Origin: Deinococcus hopiensis KR-140
GTDB lineage: Bacteria > Deinococcota > Deinococci > Deinococcales > Deinococcaceae
DNA length: 64,000 nt
Assembly: GCA_943327755.2 (NCBI GenBank)
Contig: CALPYF020000002.1
Span: 1-64,000 of the forward strand
Direction: 5' to 3'
Shown here in pieces: positions 8,134-16,753 of the stretch (position 1 is its first letter; every line of letters begins with the position of its first letter). Under the pieces are notes generated by a model, which worked only from the letters and a program-made list of their open reading frames with translations, was not told the DNA's origin and did not search any database. The position numbers were made by a program, and so were the translations under genes.

Positions 8134-8640
8134 CTACTCGGTCGGGGGGCGTGTGCGGCGGGGTCGGCGGGCGCCGCGATCCTCGTTCAGGTCGTTGAGG
8201 GCCAGACCCAGTTTGCGGGTCAGGACGCTCAGCTGTGCCAGTTCGTCCGGGTGCATGGCGCTGAAGACCTCGCGGATCCCCTGGACGTGGCGGGGCAGCA
8301 CCTGTTCGATCAGGGCGCGGCCCTCGTCCGTCAGGGAGATCCGCATGATCCGGCGGTCCAGTTCGTCGCGGTCGCGGCGCACCAGCCCGTCGCGTTCCAG
8401 GTTGTCGATGACCATGGTCAGGTTCCCGCTGGAGCGCAGGATCTTGTCGGCCAGCTGCCGCTGGCTGAGGGGGCCCAGGTGGTAGACGGCTTCGAGCACA
8501 CCGAACTGGCTGATGGTGAGGTTGTGATCGGAGAGATGACGGTTGGCGTTCACCTCGACCGCGTGCGCGGCGCGCCACAACTTCACGTAGGCGTCCAGCG
8601 CGGCGCGGTCGTCGGGTGAACCAGCGTAACGGTTCGGCAT
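8134..8640 (-). CDS. MarR-family transcriptional regulator
   Basis: A 168-residue winged-helix regulator: LTISQFGVLEAVYHLGPLSQ, RQLADKILRSSGNLTMVIDN (recognition helix) and the wing DGLVRRDRDELDRRIMRISL, then a C-terminal dimer helix. It is closest in style to the MarR subgroup that senses phenolic or oxidising compounds (MhqR/OhrR-like), though no redox Cys is present. The ATG at 8640 is chosen because GACCAT lies 7 bases upstream with TTGACT 17 bases before it, giving a leaderless transcript; the ATG at 8649 would lie inside that spacing. A palindrome between -35 and -10 suggests autoregulation. Confidence 0.85.
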   Translation of the reverse strand: MPNRYAGSPDDRAALDAYVKLWRAAHAVEVNANRHLSDHNLTISQFGVLEAVYHLGPLSQRQLADKILRSSGNLTMVIDNLERDGLVRRDRDELDRRIMRISLTDEGRALIEQVLPRHVQGIREVFSAMHPDELAQLSVLTRKLGLALNDLNEDRGARRPRRTRPPTE

Positions 8641-8647
8641 TGCCCCC

Positions 8648-8676
8648 ATGGTCGGGGGGGAGCTTCATGAAGTCAA
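8648..8676 (-). promoter_or_regulatory. MarR gene promoter with embedded palindrome
   Basis: On the minus strand TTGACT, 17 bases, GACCAT, then 7 bases to the ATG at 8640. The spacer contains the perfect palindrome CTTCATGAAG (8663-8672), well placed as an autoregulatory operator. Confidence 0.5.
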
Positions 8677-8736
8677 GCTGATCGTCCGGTCAGTCGCGTC
8701 CGTAGGTGACGCCTCCCCCCGCTGCCGGGACGGGTC

Positions 8737-10011
<1,275 letters not shown>

Positions 10012-10206
10012 GCGCCCAGCGTACCCGCCCCCAGCCGGGCAGGGCAGGGACGTGTCTACCCCTGACGGGACACCGGGAAGCGGAGGACGGGGCGGGGGGT
10101 GTTACACTGCCAGCGCTGCGCCCGCCGGGCCAGCTTTTGCCCCTCTTTCGCGCCTTTCCCCTTCCGCCTTTTCCCACCCAGCTTCGACCACAACAGGAGA
10201 ATCCAC

Positions 10207-10761
10207 ATGCAATACGTAGTGCACCGCCCCCGCGTCGGGGTGTTCATCGACACGCAGAACCTCTACCACTCGGCCCGCGACCTGATGGAACGCACCGTGA
10301 ACTTCGAGACGATCCTGAAGACCGCCACCGAGGACCGCGAACTCGTGCACGCCATCAGCTACACCGTGGAACGCGAGAACGAGGCCACCGCCCGCCCGTT
10401 CATCTACAAGCTGTCCACGCTGGGCTTCAAGGTGCGGCGCATGAACCTCACGCTGCACCACGTCACCGACGGCGGCAAGGCCATCTACGAGGGCAACTGG
10501 GACATGGGCATCGTGGCCGACATGGTCCGCCTGATGGACCACCTCGACATCGTGGTGCTCGGCAGCGGCGACGGGGACTTCACGGACATCGTGGAGGTGC
10601 TGCAGGAGCGCGGCAAGCGCGTGGAGGTCATCGCGTTCCGGGAGCACACCGCGCAGAAACTCGTGGACGCCGCCGACCGCTTCACGCACCTGCCCGACAT
10701 CGACGGCGGCCTGATGCCCGCCCGCCAGACCCGCGCCGCCACGCCCAAGACCGAGGAGTAA
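10207..10761 (+). CDS. NYN domain protein (PIN-like nuclease, LabA/DUF88 type)
   Basis: A 184-residue protein with the NYN fold: GVFIDTQNLYHSAR with the first metal-binding Asp at residue 15, then WDMGIVADMVRL and VLGSGDGDF (Asp near 122 and 124), and a final VEVIAFREHTAQKL strand-helix. Proteins of this family are thought to be RNases or RNA-binding factors, so a role in RNA turnover is likely but unproven. AGGAG precedes the ATG. A TACACT box sits about 100 bases upstream near 10102. The stop is 3 bases from the queA GTG, so the two are co-transcribed. Confidence 0.85.
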   Translation: MQYVVHRPRVGVFIDTQNLYHSARDLMERTVNFETILKTATEDRELVHAISYTVERENEATARPFIYKLSTLGFKVRRMNLTLHHVTDGGKAIYEGNWDMGIVADMVRLMDHLDIVVLGSGDGDFTDIVEVLQERGKRVEVIAFREHTAQKLVDAADRFTHLPDIDGGLMPARQTRAATPKTEE

Positions 10762-10766
10762 GCCCC

Positions 10767-11885
10767 GTGACCGACGCCACGCCGCACGCCGGGGCGGACG
10801 CCGTCCTGCACCGCCTGAACTTCCACCTGCCCGAGGACCGCGTCGCGCAGACCGGCGCGGAACCCCGCGACGCCTCGCGCCTGATGATCGTGGGCGAAGC
10901 GATCGAGCACCGCGTGTTCCGCGACCTGCCGGAGTTCCTGCGCGCGGGCGACCTGCTGGTGTTCAACCAGAGCAAGGTCATCCCCGCGCGCGTCATGGCC
11001 CGCAAACCCGTGGACGCCCACGGGCACGGCGGCGGCAGCGTGGAGGTCATGCTGCTGCGCGCCGAGGAACGCCCCGAACTGGGCCGACACGTCTGGAGCG
11101 CGTACCTGAAACCCGCCCGCCGCGCCGGGGTTGAGCTGTGGCTGGGCGGCCTGGAGCACGAGGGCGGGCACCGCGCCCAGGTCGTCGGGGAACTGGAGGA
11201 CGGCGCGCGCCTGCTGCGTTTCGACCACGACATCCTGCCGCACCTGGACGACATCGGCCGCCTGCCCCTCCCGCCGTACATCGACGCGGGGGACAGTGAC
11301 GAGACGTGGCGCGAACGCTACCAGACCGTGTACGCGCGCGAGCCCGGCAGCGTCGCCGCGCCCACCGCCGGCCTGCACTTCACGCCCGACCTGCTGGCCC
11401 GGCTGGCCGGAATGGGCGTGCAGACCGCGCACGTCACCCTGCACGTCGGCGCCGGCACGTTCCGGCCCATCAGCGGCAGCGTGGCCGACCACGTCATGCA
11501 CGCCGAACGCTGGCACGTCACGCCCGACACGGCGCAAGCCATCAATGCCGCCCGCGCCGAGGGCCGCCGCGTCATCGCCGTCGGGACCACCACCGTCCGC
11601 ACGCTGGAAAGCGCCTGGGACGGCACGCAGGTCCAGTCCGGCGAGGGCGACACGCAGATCTTCATCACCCCCGGCGTCCCGGTCAACGTACCGGACCTAC
11701 TCATCACGAACCTGCACCTGCCGGGCAGCACCCTGCTGCTGCTGGTCGCCGCGTTCGCCGGAGAGGACCGCATCCGCGTCGCGTACGACGCCGCCCTGAA
11801 CGGCGACTACCGCTTCTACTCGCTGGGCGACGCGATGCTCCTGAGCAACGTGCGCGGCGCGCGATCCGGGGTCAGTGGGGAGTAG
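10767..11885 (+). CDS. queA: S-adenosylmethionine:tRNA ribosyltransferase-isomerase
   Basis: A 372-residue QueA, which transfers and isomerises the ribose of SAM onto 7-aminomethyl-7-deazaguanine in tRNA, making epoxyqueuosine. Family signatures: GDLLVFNQSKVIPAR, YQTVYAREPGSVAAPTAGLH, LHVGAGTFRPI, and the C-terminal LITNLHLPGSTLLLLVAAF. The GTG start has GAGGAG from the end of the NYN gene as ribosome site. The last few residues (SGVSGE) are encoded by the left arm of a G-rich intergenic repeat, so the normal C-terminus may have been extended or replaced by repeat sequence. Confidence 0.95.
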   Translation: MTDATPHAGADAVLHRLNFHLPEDRVAQTGAEPRDASRLMIVGEAIEHRVFRDLPEFLRAGDLLVFNQSKVIPARVMARKPVDAHGHGGGSVEVMLLRAEERPELGRHVWSAYLKPARRAGVELWLGGLEHEGGHRAQVVGELEDGARLLRFDHDILPHLDDIGRLPLPPYIDAGDSDETWRERYQTVYAREPGSVAAPTAGLHFTPDLLARLAGMGVQTAHVTLHVGAGTFRPISGSVADHVMHAERWHVTPDTAQAINAARAEGRRVIAVGTTTVRTLESAWDGTQVQSGEGDTQIFITPGVPVNVPDLLITNLHLPGSTLLLLVAAFAGEDRIRVAYDAALNGDYRFYSLGDAMLLSNVRGARSGVSGE

Positions 11886-11977
11886 GGAGTGGTGAGTGGG
11901 GACACATGAAGGTGGGCGCGTCACGGCGACGCGCCCACCTTCCTTTTCCACTCCCTACTGCCCACTCCCCACTGCCC
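11872..11977. repeat. G-rich imperfect inverted repeat with inner perfect stem
   Basis: Left arm GTGGGGAGTAGGGAGTGG and, on the other side, its reverse complement with a 7-base insertion (CCACTCCCTACTGCCCACTC...). Inside lies a perfect 14-bp stem. The repeat forms the last codons of both queA and the convergent GNAT gene. Confidence 0.6.
11909..11941. terminator. Bidirectional terminator between queA and the GNAT gene
   Basis: Perfect 14-bp arms (11909-11922 and 11928-11941) beginning AAGGTGGGCGCG, with a 5-base loop and CCTTTTCC after the right arm. Confidence 0.7.
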
Positions 11978-12917
11978 GCGTGAGCGTGACCGTCGCCGCC
12001 TCGCGCACGAAGCCCATGCGTTCGTTGATGGCGAGCATGGGGCGGTTGATGACGTGGTTCCCGGTGCGGGAGTGCGTGAAGCCCCGCTCAAGCGCAGCGC
12101 GGGCGGCGGCGAGTTTCAGGGCGAGGCCCAGGCTGTGCCCGCGCCACCCGGCGCGGACGCCGGTCAGGCCGTTGTGGACGAAGCCGGGGCGCGTGGCGAT
12201 GGGTTGCGACAGCTGACTGGTGCCCACCCACGTGCCGTCCGGTGCGAGGGCGATCATGATGCCGCTCGTGTCGGGCAGCAGGGTGGGCATGCGCTCCAGC
12301 CACACCTCGAACGGCCAGACCTGCACGGGGCGGGCGCTGGGCACGTCGGTCAGCAGCGCGTGGATCAGGTCGTAATGTTCACGCTGATGCGCGTCCCAGC
12401 CGCCCAGGTCGCTCAGCGGGACGATCCGCACGCCGCTCGCGCGGGCGCGGGCCTCGTCGGCGGCGAACGCGCCGAAATCCAGGCTGCGCAGGTCGAGGGT
12501 GCTGAGCCACATGCGGTCCGCCTCCTGCCAGCCGCGCGCCCGCAGGAAGTCGTACTCCCACCAGTCCTCACGCACGCGGGTCACGGCGGTGGTCGCGCCC
12601 GCCGCGCGCAGCATGCCCAGCCCGGCGCCCAGCAGCTCGTCCGCCAGCGGCCCCCCGGCCTCCTGCGGGTGGAGGGTGATTGTCAGGTCCAGCCAGCCGT
12701 CGTGCGCGTCCATGCGCGGCACGCCGGTCGTGGCGGCCCCCCTCGCCTCGCCGCGTTCGAAGGCGGCCTGCTGGGTGTGGTGTTCGCCCGGGCGGCGGGT
12801 GGCGCTCAGGCGGGTCAGGTCGGCCACGCTGACGGGGCTGTCCGGGTGGGCCAGGGAGCGCAGTGCGGCCAGATCGGCGTCCGCGATGGGCGTCAGGTGG
12901 GGGAGGGTCGCGTCCAT
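11955..12917 (-). CDS. GNAT-family N-acetyltransferase, two-domain
   Basis: A 320-residue protein with two GNAT-like halves. The C-terminal half has the clear acetyl-CoA signature: MIALAPDGTWVGTSQL, NGLTGVRAGWRGHSLGLALK (motif A, R/Q-x-x-G-x-G/A loop) and NHVINRPMLAINERMGFV (motif B). The N-terminal half is degenerate. Substrate unknown; mycothiol-synthase-like two-domain GNATs share this layout. TGTAAT ends 5 bases upstream of the ATG, a leaderless start. The last codons come from the G-rich repeat shared with queA. Confidence 0.8.
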   Translation of the reverse strand: MDATLPHLTPIADADLAALRSLAHPDSPVSVADLTRLSATRRPGEHHTQQAAFERGEARGAATTGVPRMDAHDGWLDLTITLHPQEAGGPLADELLGAGLGMLRAAGATTAVTRVREDWWEYDFLRARGWQEADRMWLSTLDLRSLDFGAFAADEARARASGVRIVPLSDLGGWDAHQREHYDLIHALLTDVPSARPVQVWPFEVWLERMPTLLPDTSGIMIALAPDGTWVGTSQLSQPIATRPGFVHNGLTGVRAGWRGHSLGLALKLAAARAALERGFTHSRTGNHVINRPMLAINERMGFVREAATVTLTRAVGSGQ

Positions 12918-12988
12918 GCACGATTACAGCACGCGCCCCGGAGGGCCGGGCACGTCAAATGGCTTACGGTGCGCTCAGCCGCCCTGTC

Positions 12989-12994
12989 TATACT
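12989..12994 (+). promoter_or_regulatory. -10 box of a leaderless transcript
   Basis: TATACT with the start ATG at 13003, eight bases after the box. It is the best match to the leaderless pattern in the window. Confidence 0.6.
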
Positions 12995-13002
12995 CCGGGG
13001 TG

Positions 13003-15054
13003 ATGACTGCAACCCAGCCCGAGGCGACCGGCGTCAGCAACCCGCTGCTGAACGTCGGCTTCCGCATTCCCTTCGACCAGATCCGCCCCGAGCACGCCGA
13101 GGCCGCCGTGGACACCCTCCTGGCGCAGACGCAGGCGAAACTCGAGGACCTCGCCCGCAGCGGCGAGCGCGGCTTCGCCCACTTCATGGCGGACCTGGAC
13201 ACCCTGACCGAGCAGCTCGACACGGTGAACACCATCGTGCACCACCTCGACAGCGTGAACAGCAGCCCCGAGTGGCACGCCGCGAAGATGGCGATCCTGC
13301 CCAAGACCAGCGAGTTCTACACGAAACTCAGCCTGCACCCCGGCCTGTGGGCGGCGCTGAAGGCCTTCGCCGAGACGCCCGAGGCCGCCGCGCTCGACCC
13401 GGTGCGCGCCCGGCACCTGAAACTCACCATCGACGAGTTCCGCCGCGAGGGCGCCGACCTGCAGGGCGAGGAGCAGGAGCGTCTGCTGGCCCTGAACACC
13501 CGCCTCGCCGAGGTGACCAGCCAGTTCAGCAAGAACGTCCTCGACGAGACCGCCGCCTTCGAAATGTACGTCCCCACCGAACGGCTGGCGGGCGTGCCGC
13601 AGCGCGTGCAGGACGCCACGCGCCGCGACGCGGAAAGCAAGGGCAAGGACGGCCACCGCCTGACCCTGCACGCCCCGGTCCTCGTGCCCGTCCTGACGTA
13701 CGCGGACGACCGCGAGCTGCGCCGCGACCTGTGGCTGGCGAACAGCCGCGTGGGTCAGCAGGAGGGCCGCGACAACCGTCCCCTGATCCGCGAGATCCTG
13801 AAACTGCGCCGCGAGAAGGCCCAGCTGCTGGGCTTCGCGAACTTCGCGGACTACGTGCTGCAAGACCGCATGGCGGGCAGCGGCGCGCGCGCCCTGGCCT
13901 TCGAGCGCGACCTAGACGCCCGCACCCGCCCCGCCTTCGAACGCGAGAACGACGAACTGCGCGCCTTCCACCGCGAGCAGGTCGGTGCCGAGGCCCCCGA
14001 ACTGGAAGCCTGGGACGTCTCGTACTGGGCCGAGAAGCAGCGGCAGGCCAAGTACGACTTCGACGAGGAAGCCCTGCGCCCCTACTTCCCCATGGACGGC
14101 GTCCTGGCGGGCCTGTTCGAGATCACCCGCCACGTGTTCGGCATCACCGTCGCCCAGAGCGAGGCGCCCGGCTGGCACCCCGAGGTGCGCTACTACACCA
14201 TCCACGACGAGGCGGGCACGCACGTCGCGAGCTTCTACACCGACTGGTTCCCGCGCGACAGCAAACGCGCCGGGGCGTGGATGAACGCCTTCATCACCGG
14301 CGGCCCCCGCGAGCACGGCGTCGAGCCGCACCTGGGCCTGATGTGCGGCAACATGACACCCCCCGACGGCGACACCCCCGCCCTGCTGTCCATCCGTGAA
14401 GTCGAGACCGTCTTCCACGAGTTCGGGCACCTGCTGCACCACGCCCTGAGCCGCGTGGAGGTCCGCACCCTGAGCGGCACCAGCGTCCCGTGGGACTTCG
14501 TGGAACTGCCCAGCCAGATCATGGAGAACTGGGTGATGGAACGCGGCGCGCTCGACCTGTTCGCCCGCCACTACCAGACCGGCGAGACCATCCCCGAGGA
14601 CCTGTTTGGCCGCATGATCGCCGCGCGCAACTACCGCGCCGCGAACGCCGCCATGCGCCAGTACTCCTTCGGCCTGACCGACCTGAGCCTGCACGTCGAA
14701 TTCGACCCCGAAGGCGACGCGGACCACGTCACGTACGCCCGCGACCTGATGGCCACCTTCCAGCCCACCGCGCTGCCCGAGCACTACGCGCAGATCGCGT
14801 CATTCAACCACCTGTTCAGCAGCCCCGTCGGCTACGGCGCCGGGTACTACAGCTACAAGTGGGCCGAGGTTCTGGACGCCGACGCGTTCAGCCGCTTTGC
14901 CCAGGAGGGCATCTTCAACCGTGAGACGGGCCGCGCCTTCGTGGACAGCGTCCTGAGCCGCGGCAACAGCGCCGACCCCGCCGAGCTGTACCGCGAGTTC
15001 ATGGGCCGCGACCCCGACGCGGACGCCCTGCTGCGCCGCAGCGGGCTGCTGTAA
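13003..15054 (+). CDS. M3-family oligopeptidase (oligopeptidase A-like)
   Basis: A 683-residue zinc metallopeptidase of family M3A, which degrades short peptides in the cytoplasm. The zinc motif HEFGH is at residues 472-476 within ETVFHEFGHLLHHALS, and the third ligand region WDFVELPSQIMENW follows. C-terminal signatures VGYGAGYYSYKWAEVLDADAF match OpdA/Dcp enzymes; length is typical. ATG 13003 (or GTG 13000) follows TATACT closely, so the mRNA is probably leaderless; the much longer open frame upstream is the antisense of the GNAT gene. A strong terminator follows the stop. Confidence 0.93.
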   Translation: MTATQPEATGVSNPLLNVGFRIPFDQIRPEHAEAAVDTLLAQTQAKLEDLARSGERGFAHFMADLDTLTEQLDTVNTIVHHLDSVNSSPEWHAAKMAILPKTSEFYTKLSLHPGLWAALKAFAETPEAAALDPVRARHLKLTIDEFRREGADLQGEEQERLLALNTRLAEVTSQFSKNVLDETAAFEMYVPTERLAGVPQRVQDATRRDAESKGKDGHRLTLHAPVLVPVLTYADDRELRRDLWLANSRVGQQEGRDNRPLIREILKLRREKAQLLGFANFADYVLQDRMAGSGARALAFERDLDARTRPAFERENDELRAFHREQVGAEAPELEAWDVSYWAEKQRQAKYDFDEEALRPYFPMDGVLAGLFEITRHVFGITVAQSEAPGWHPEVRYYTIHDEAGTHVASFYTDWFPRDSKRAGAWMNAFITGGPREHGVEPHLGLMCGNMTPPDGDTPALLSIREVETVFHEFGHLLHHALSRVEVRTLSGTSVPWDFVELPSQIMENWVMERGALDLFARHYQTGETIPEDLFGRMIAARNYRAANAAMRQYSFGLTDLSLHVEFDPEGDADHVTYARDLMATFQPTALPEHYAQIASFNHLFSSPVGYGAGYYSYKWAEVLDADAFSRFAQEGIFNRETGRAFVDSVLSRGNSADPAELYREFMGRDPDADALLRRSGLL

Positions 15055-15072
15055 GAACCACAGGAAACCGGA

Positions 15073-15116
15073 GGGTGAGGGGGCCATAGCGGCAGCTCGT
15101 GGTCCCCTCACCCTTT
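15073..15116 (+). terminator. Terminator after the M3 peptidase gene
   Basis: GGGTGAGGGG (15073-15082) pairs with CCCCTCACCC (15104-15113), then TTT. Confidence 0.7.
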
Positions 15117-15204
15117 CGGCGGACGACAGATCAGGCTGTGCATGAGAGCCGATGCCGATTTTCCCATCTCCTTCATCTTCTGTTCAGGTTAAGATCGGTT
15201 CACG

Positions 15205-15702
15205 ATGCTCATGCAGACCGCCCAGCGCACGCTGGGAGCCCTGGCGGCCCTGGTGGCCCTGGGACTTCCCGCCACGGCCCAGTCCTCCACAGAGGGGCAA
15301 CTCGTCGCGCGCCTGAACCAAGTGCGTGCCCAGGGCGTCACCTGCCCCGGCAGCGGCCAGCGGCCCGTCGCGGGCAGCCTGACCTTCACGCCTGCCCTGG
15401 CCGCCGCCGCCCGCCAGCAGGCCGGGTACATGAGCGCCACCGGGCGCATCACCCACACCGGCGCCAACGGCAGCACCCCCCGCGTGCGCGCCGCCAGCAC
15501 CGGCGTGAACGCCGTCAGCGTCACCGAGATCGTCTTCATGGGCGGCAGCCAGAACCCGGAAAGCGCGATCCGCTGGTGGCTGCAGTCCCCCGTGCACTGC
15601 TTCTGGATGAACGAGGGCCGCTACACCCACGTCGGCGCCGCCGTCGTGCAGGGCGCCCGCGGCACCGCCTACGTAATGGTCCTCAGCAGCCAGCCCCGCT
15701 AA
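15205..15702 (+). CDS. Secreted CAP-domain (SCP-like) protein
   Basis: A 165-residue exported protein. Residues 1-26 form a Sec signal peptide ending ATAQS. The rest is a CAP domain: LVARLNQVRAQG, PALAAAARQQAGYMSATGRI with HTGANGSTP (first active-site His), TEIVFMGGSQNPESAIRWW and YTHVGAAVVQ (second His), ending in a beta strand AYVMVLSSQPR. Bacterial CAP proteins occur in spore coats and cell walls; no enzymatic role is certain. TAAGAT about 13-18 bases before the ATG is a likely -10. A terminator follows within 20 bases. Confidence 0.85.
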   Translation: MLMQTAQRTLGALAALVALGLPATAQSSTEGQLVARLNQVRAQGVTCPGSGQRPVAGSLTFTPALAAAARQQAGYMSATGRITHTGANGSTPRVRAASTGVNAVSVTEIVFMGGSQNPESAIRWWLQSPVHCFWMNEGRYTHVGAAVVQGARGTAYVMVLSSQPR

Positions 15703-15716
15703 AGGTCGATGGGTGA

Positions 15717-15752
15717 TGGAGGATGGTTGATGGAACCGTCCTCCATTTTCTT
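15717..15752 (+). terminator. Terminator after the CAP gene
   Basis: TGGAGGA-t-GGTT, loop GATGG, AACC-g-TCCTCCA, followed by TTTTCTT. One of the cleanest terminators in the window. Confidence 0.8.
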
Positions 15753-15760
15753 GCTCTGAT

Positions 15761-15888
15761 ACTGATTCCGTCTGTTTCGTTCACAACCCGGAAGGACACC
15801 GGGTTGCCAAGTCCACGCCAGGAACCCGTTTCTCTCCTGCTCGCTCCGCTCGGGTTGAACGGTTTGCAAAACCGTTCAACCCGAGTCT
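15761..15888 (+). repeat. Dispersed structured repeat, copy 1
   Basis: Begins CTGATTCCGTCTGTTTCG. The 5' stem AACCCGG/CCGGGTT (15785-15791, 15799-15805) has a 7-base loop; the 3' stem is a perfect 17-bp hairpin (15849-15865, 15869-15885) with loop GCA. Related copies lie at 24219, 34672 and 46464. Confidence 0.75.
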
Positions 15889-15912
15889 GCATGAGATGTC
15901 CCCATTCGGCCG

Positions 15913-16698
15913 TTACCGGGCGGTCCAGCCCAAGTCCAGGTCGAGCACCGCGCCCGTCATGCCCCACGCCGCCGGACTGACCACGTAACTCGCCAGTGCG
16001 GCGATGTCCTCCGGGTTCAGCAGACGCTTGATCGCGGCGGGTTCCAGCATGACCTTCTGCTCGACCTCCTGCTCGGTCAGGCCGCGCGTGCGGGCCTGAT
16101 CGGCAATCTGACCCTCGACCAGCGGCGTGCGCACGTACCCGGGGCAGATGGCGTTCACGGTCAGGCCCTGCTCCCCGGCCTCCAGCGCCGCCGTGCGGGT
16201 CAGGCCGATCAGGCCGTGCTTCGCGCTGATGTACGCGCTCTTGAAGGGGCTGGCCACGTGCCCGTGGATGCTCGCCACGTTCACGATCCGGCCCTGCCCG
16301 GAGCGGGTCAGGTGCGGCCACGCGTACTTGCTCAGCAGGAACGGCGCCGTGAGCATCACGTGCAGCATCGCGTCCCAGGTGTCCTCCGGAAAGGCGGCAA
16401 TGGGGTTGATGTGCTGGAAGCCCGCGTTGTTCACGAGGACGTCCAGGCCACCCAGCGCCGCCACCGTCTCGTCCACCGCGCGGCGGCAGTCCGCCCGGCG
16501 CGACAGGTCCGCCCCGATGAACGTGAGGCCGTGCGCCTGCGCCACCTCCCGCGCCTGCGGGCGGTCCAGATCCAGCACCGCCACCCGCAGCCCATCCTGC
16601 GCGAGCCGCTGCGCGATCGCCAGCCCGATGCCGCTCGTGCCGCCCGTGACGAGCGCGGCCCTGCCTTCCATGCCCTGCTTGTGCGTGTCCTGCGTCAT
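15913..16698 (-). CDS. 3-hydroxybutyrate dehydrogenase (short-chain dehydrogenase)
   Basis: A 261-residue SDR enzyme that interconverts 3-hydroxybutyrate and acetoacetate with NAD. Cofactor motif TGGTSGIG at 18-25, NNAG at 90-93, catalytic Ser143, Tyr156 and Lys160 (SAYISAKHG). The segment FQHINPI, SIHGHVASPFKSAY and the C-terminal EGQIADQAR region match 3-hydroxybutyrate dehydrogenases closely. The ATG at 16698 follows TACACT by 6 bases, a leaderless start, so the upstream in-frame ATG is not used. Acetoacetate made here could be activated by the ScoAB CoA-transferase encoded at 30146 and 35877. Confidence 0.88.
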   Translation of the reverse strand: MTQDTHKQGMEGRAALVTGGTSGIGLAIAQRLAQDGLRVAVLDLDRPQAREVAQAHGLTFIGADLSRRADCRRAVDETVAALGGLDVLVNNAGFQHINPIAAFPEDTWDAMLHVMLTAPFLLSKYAWPHLTRSGQGRIVNVASIHGHVASPFKSAYISAKHGLIGLTRTAALEAGEQGLTVNAICPGYVRTPLVEGQIADQARTRGLTEQEVEQKVMLEPAAIKRLLNPEDIAALASYVVSPAAWGMTGAVLDLDLGWTAR

Positions 16699-16753
16699 GC
16701 GCGGAGTGTAGGCCGCAGGCGTCACTCGGCGGTTACGCCCACAGGAAGACCGA

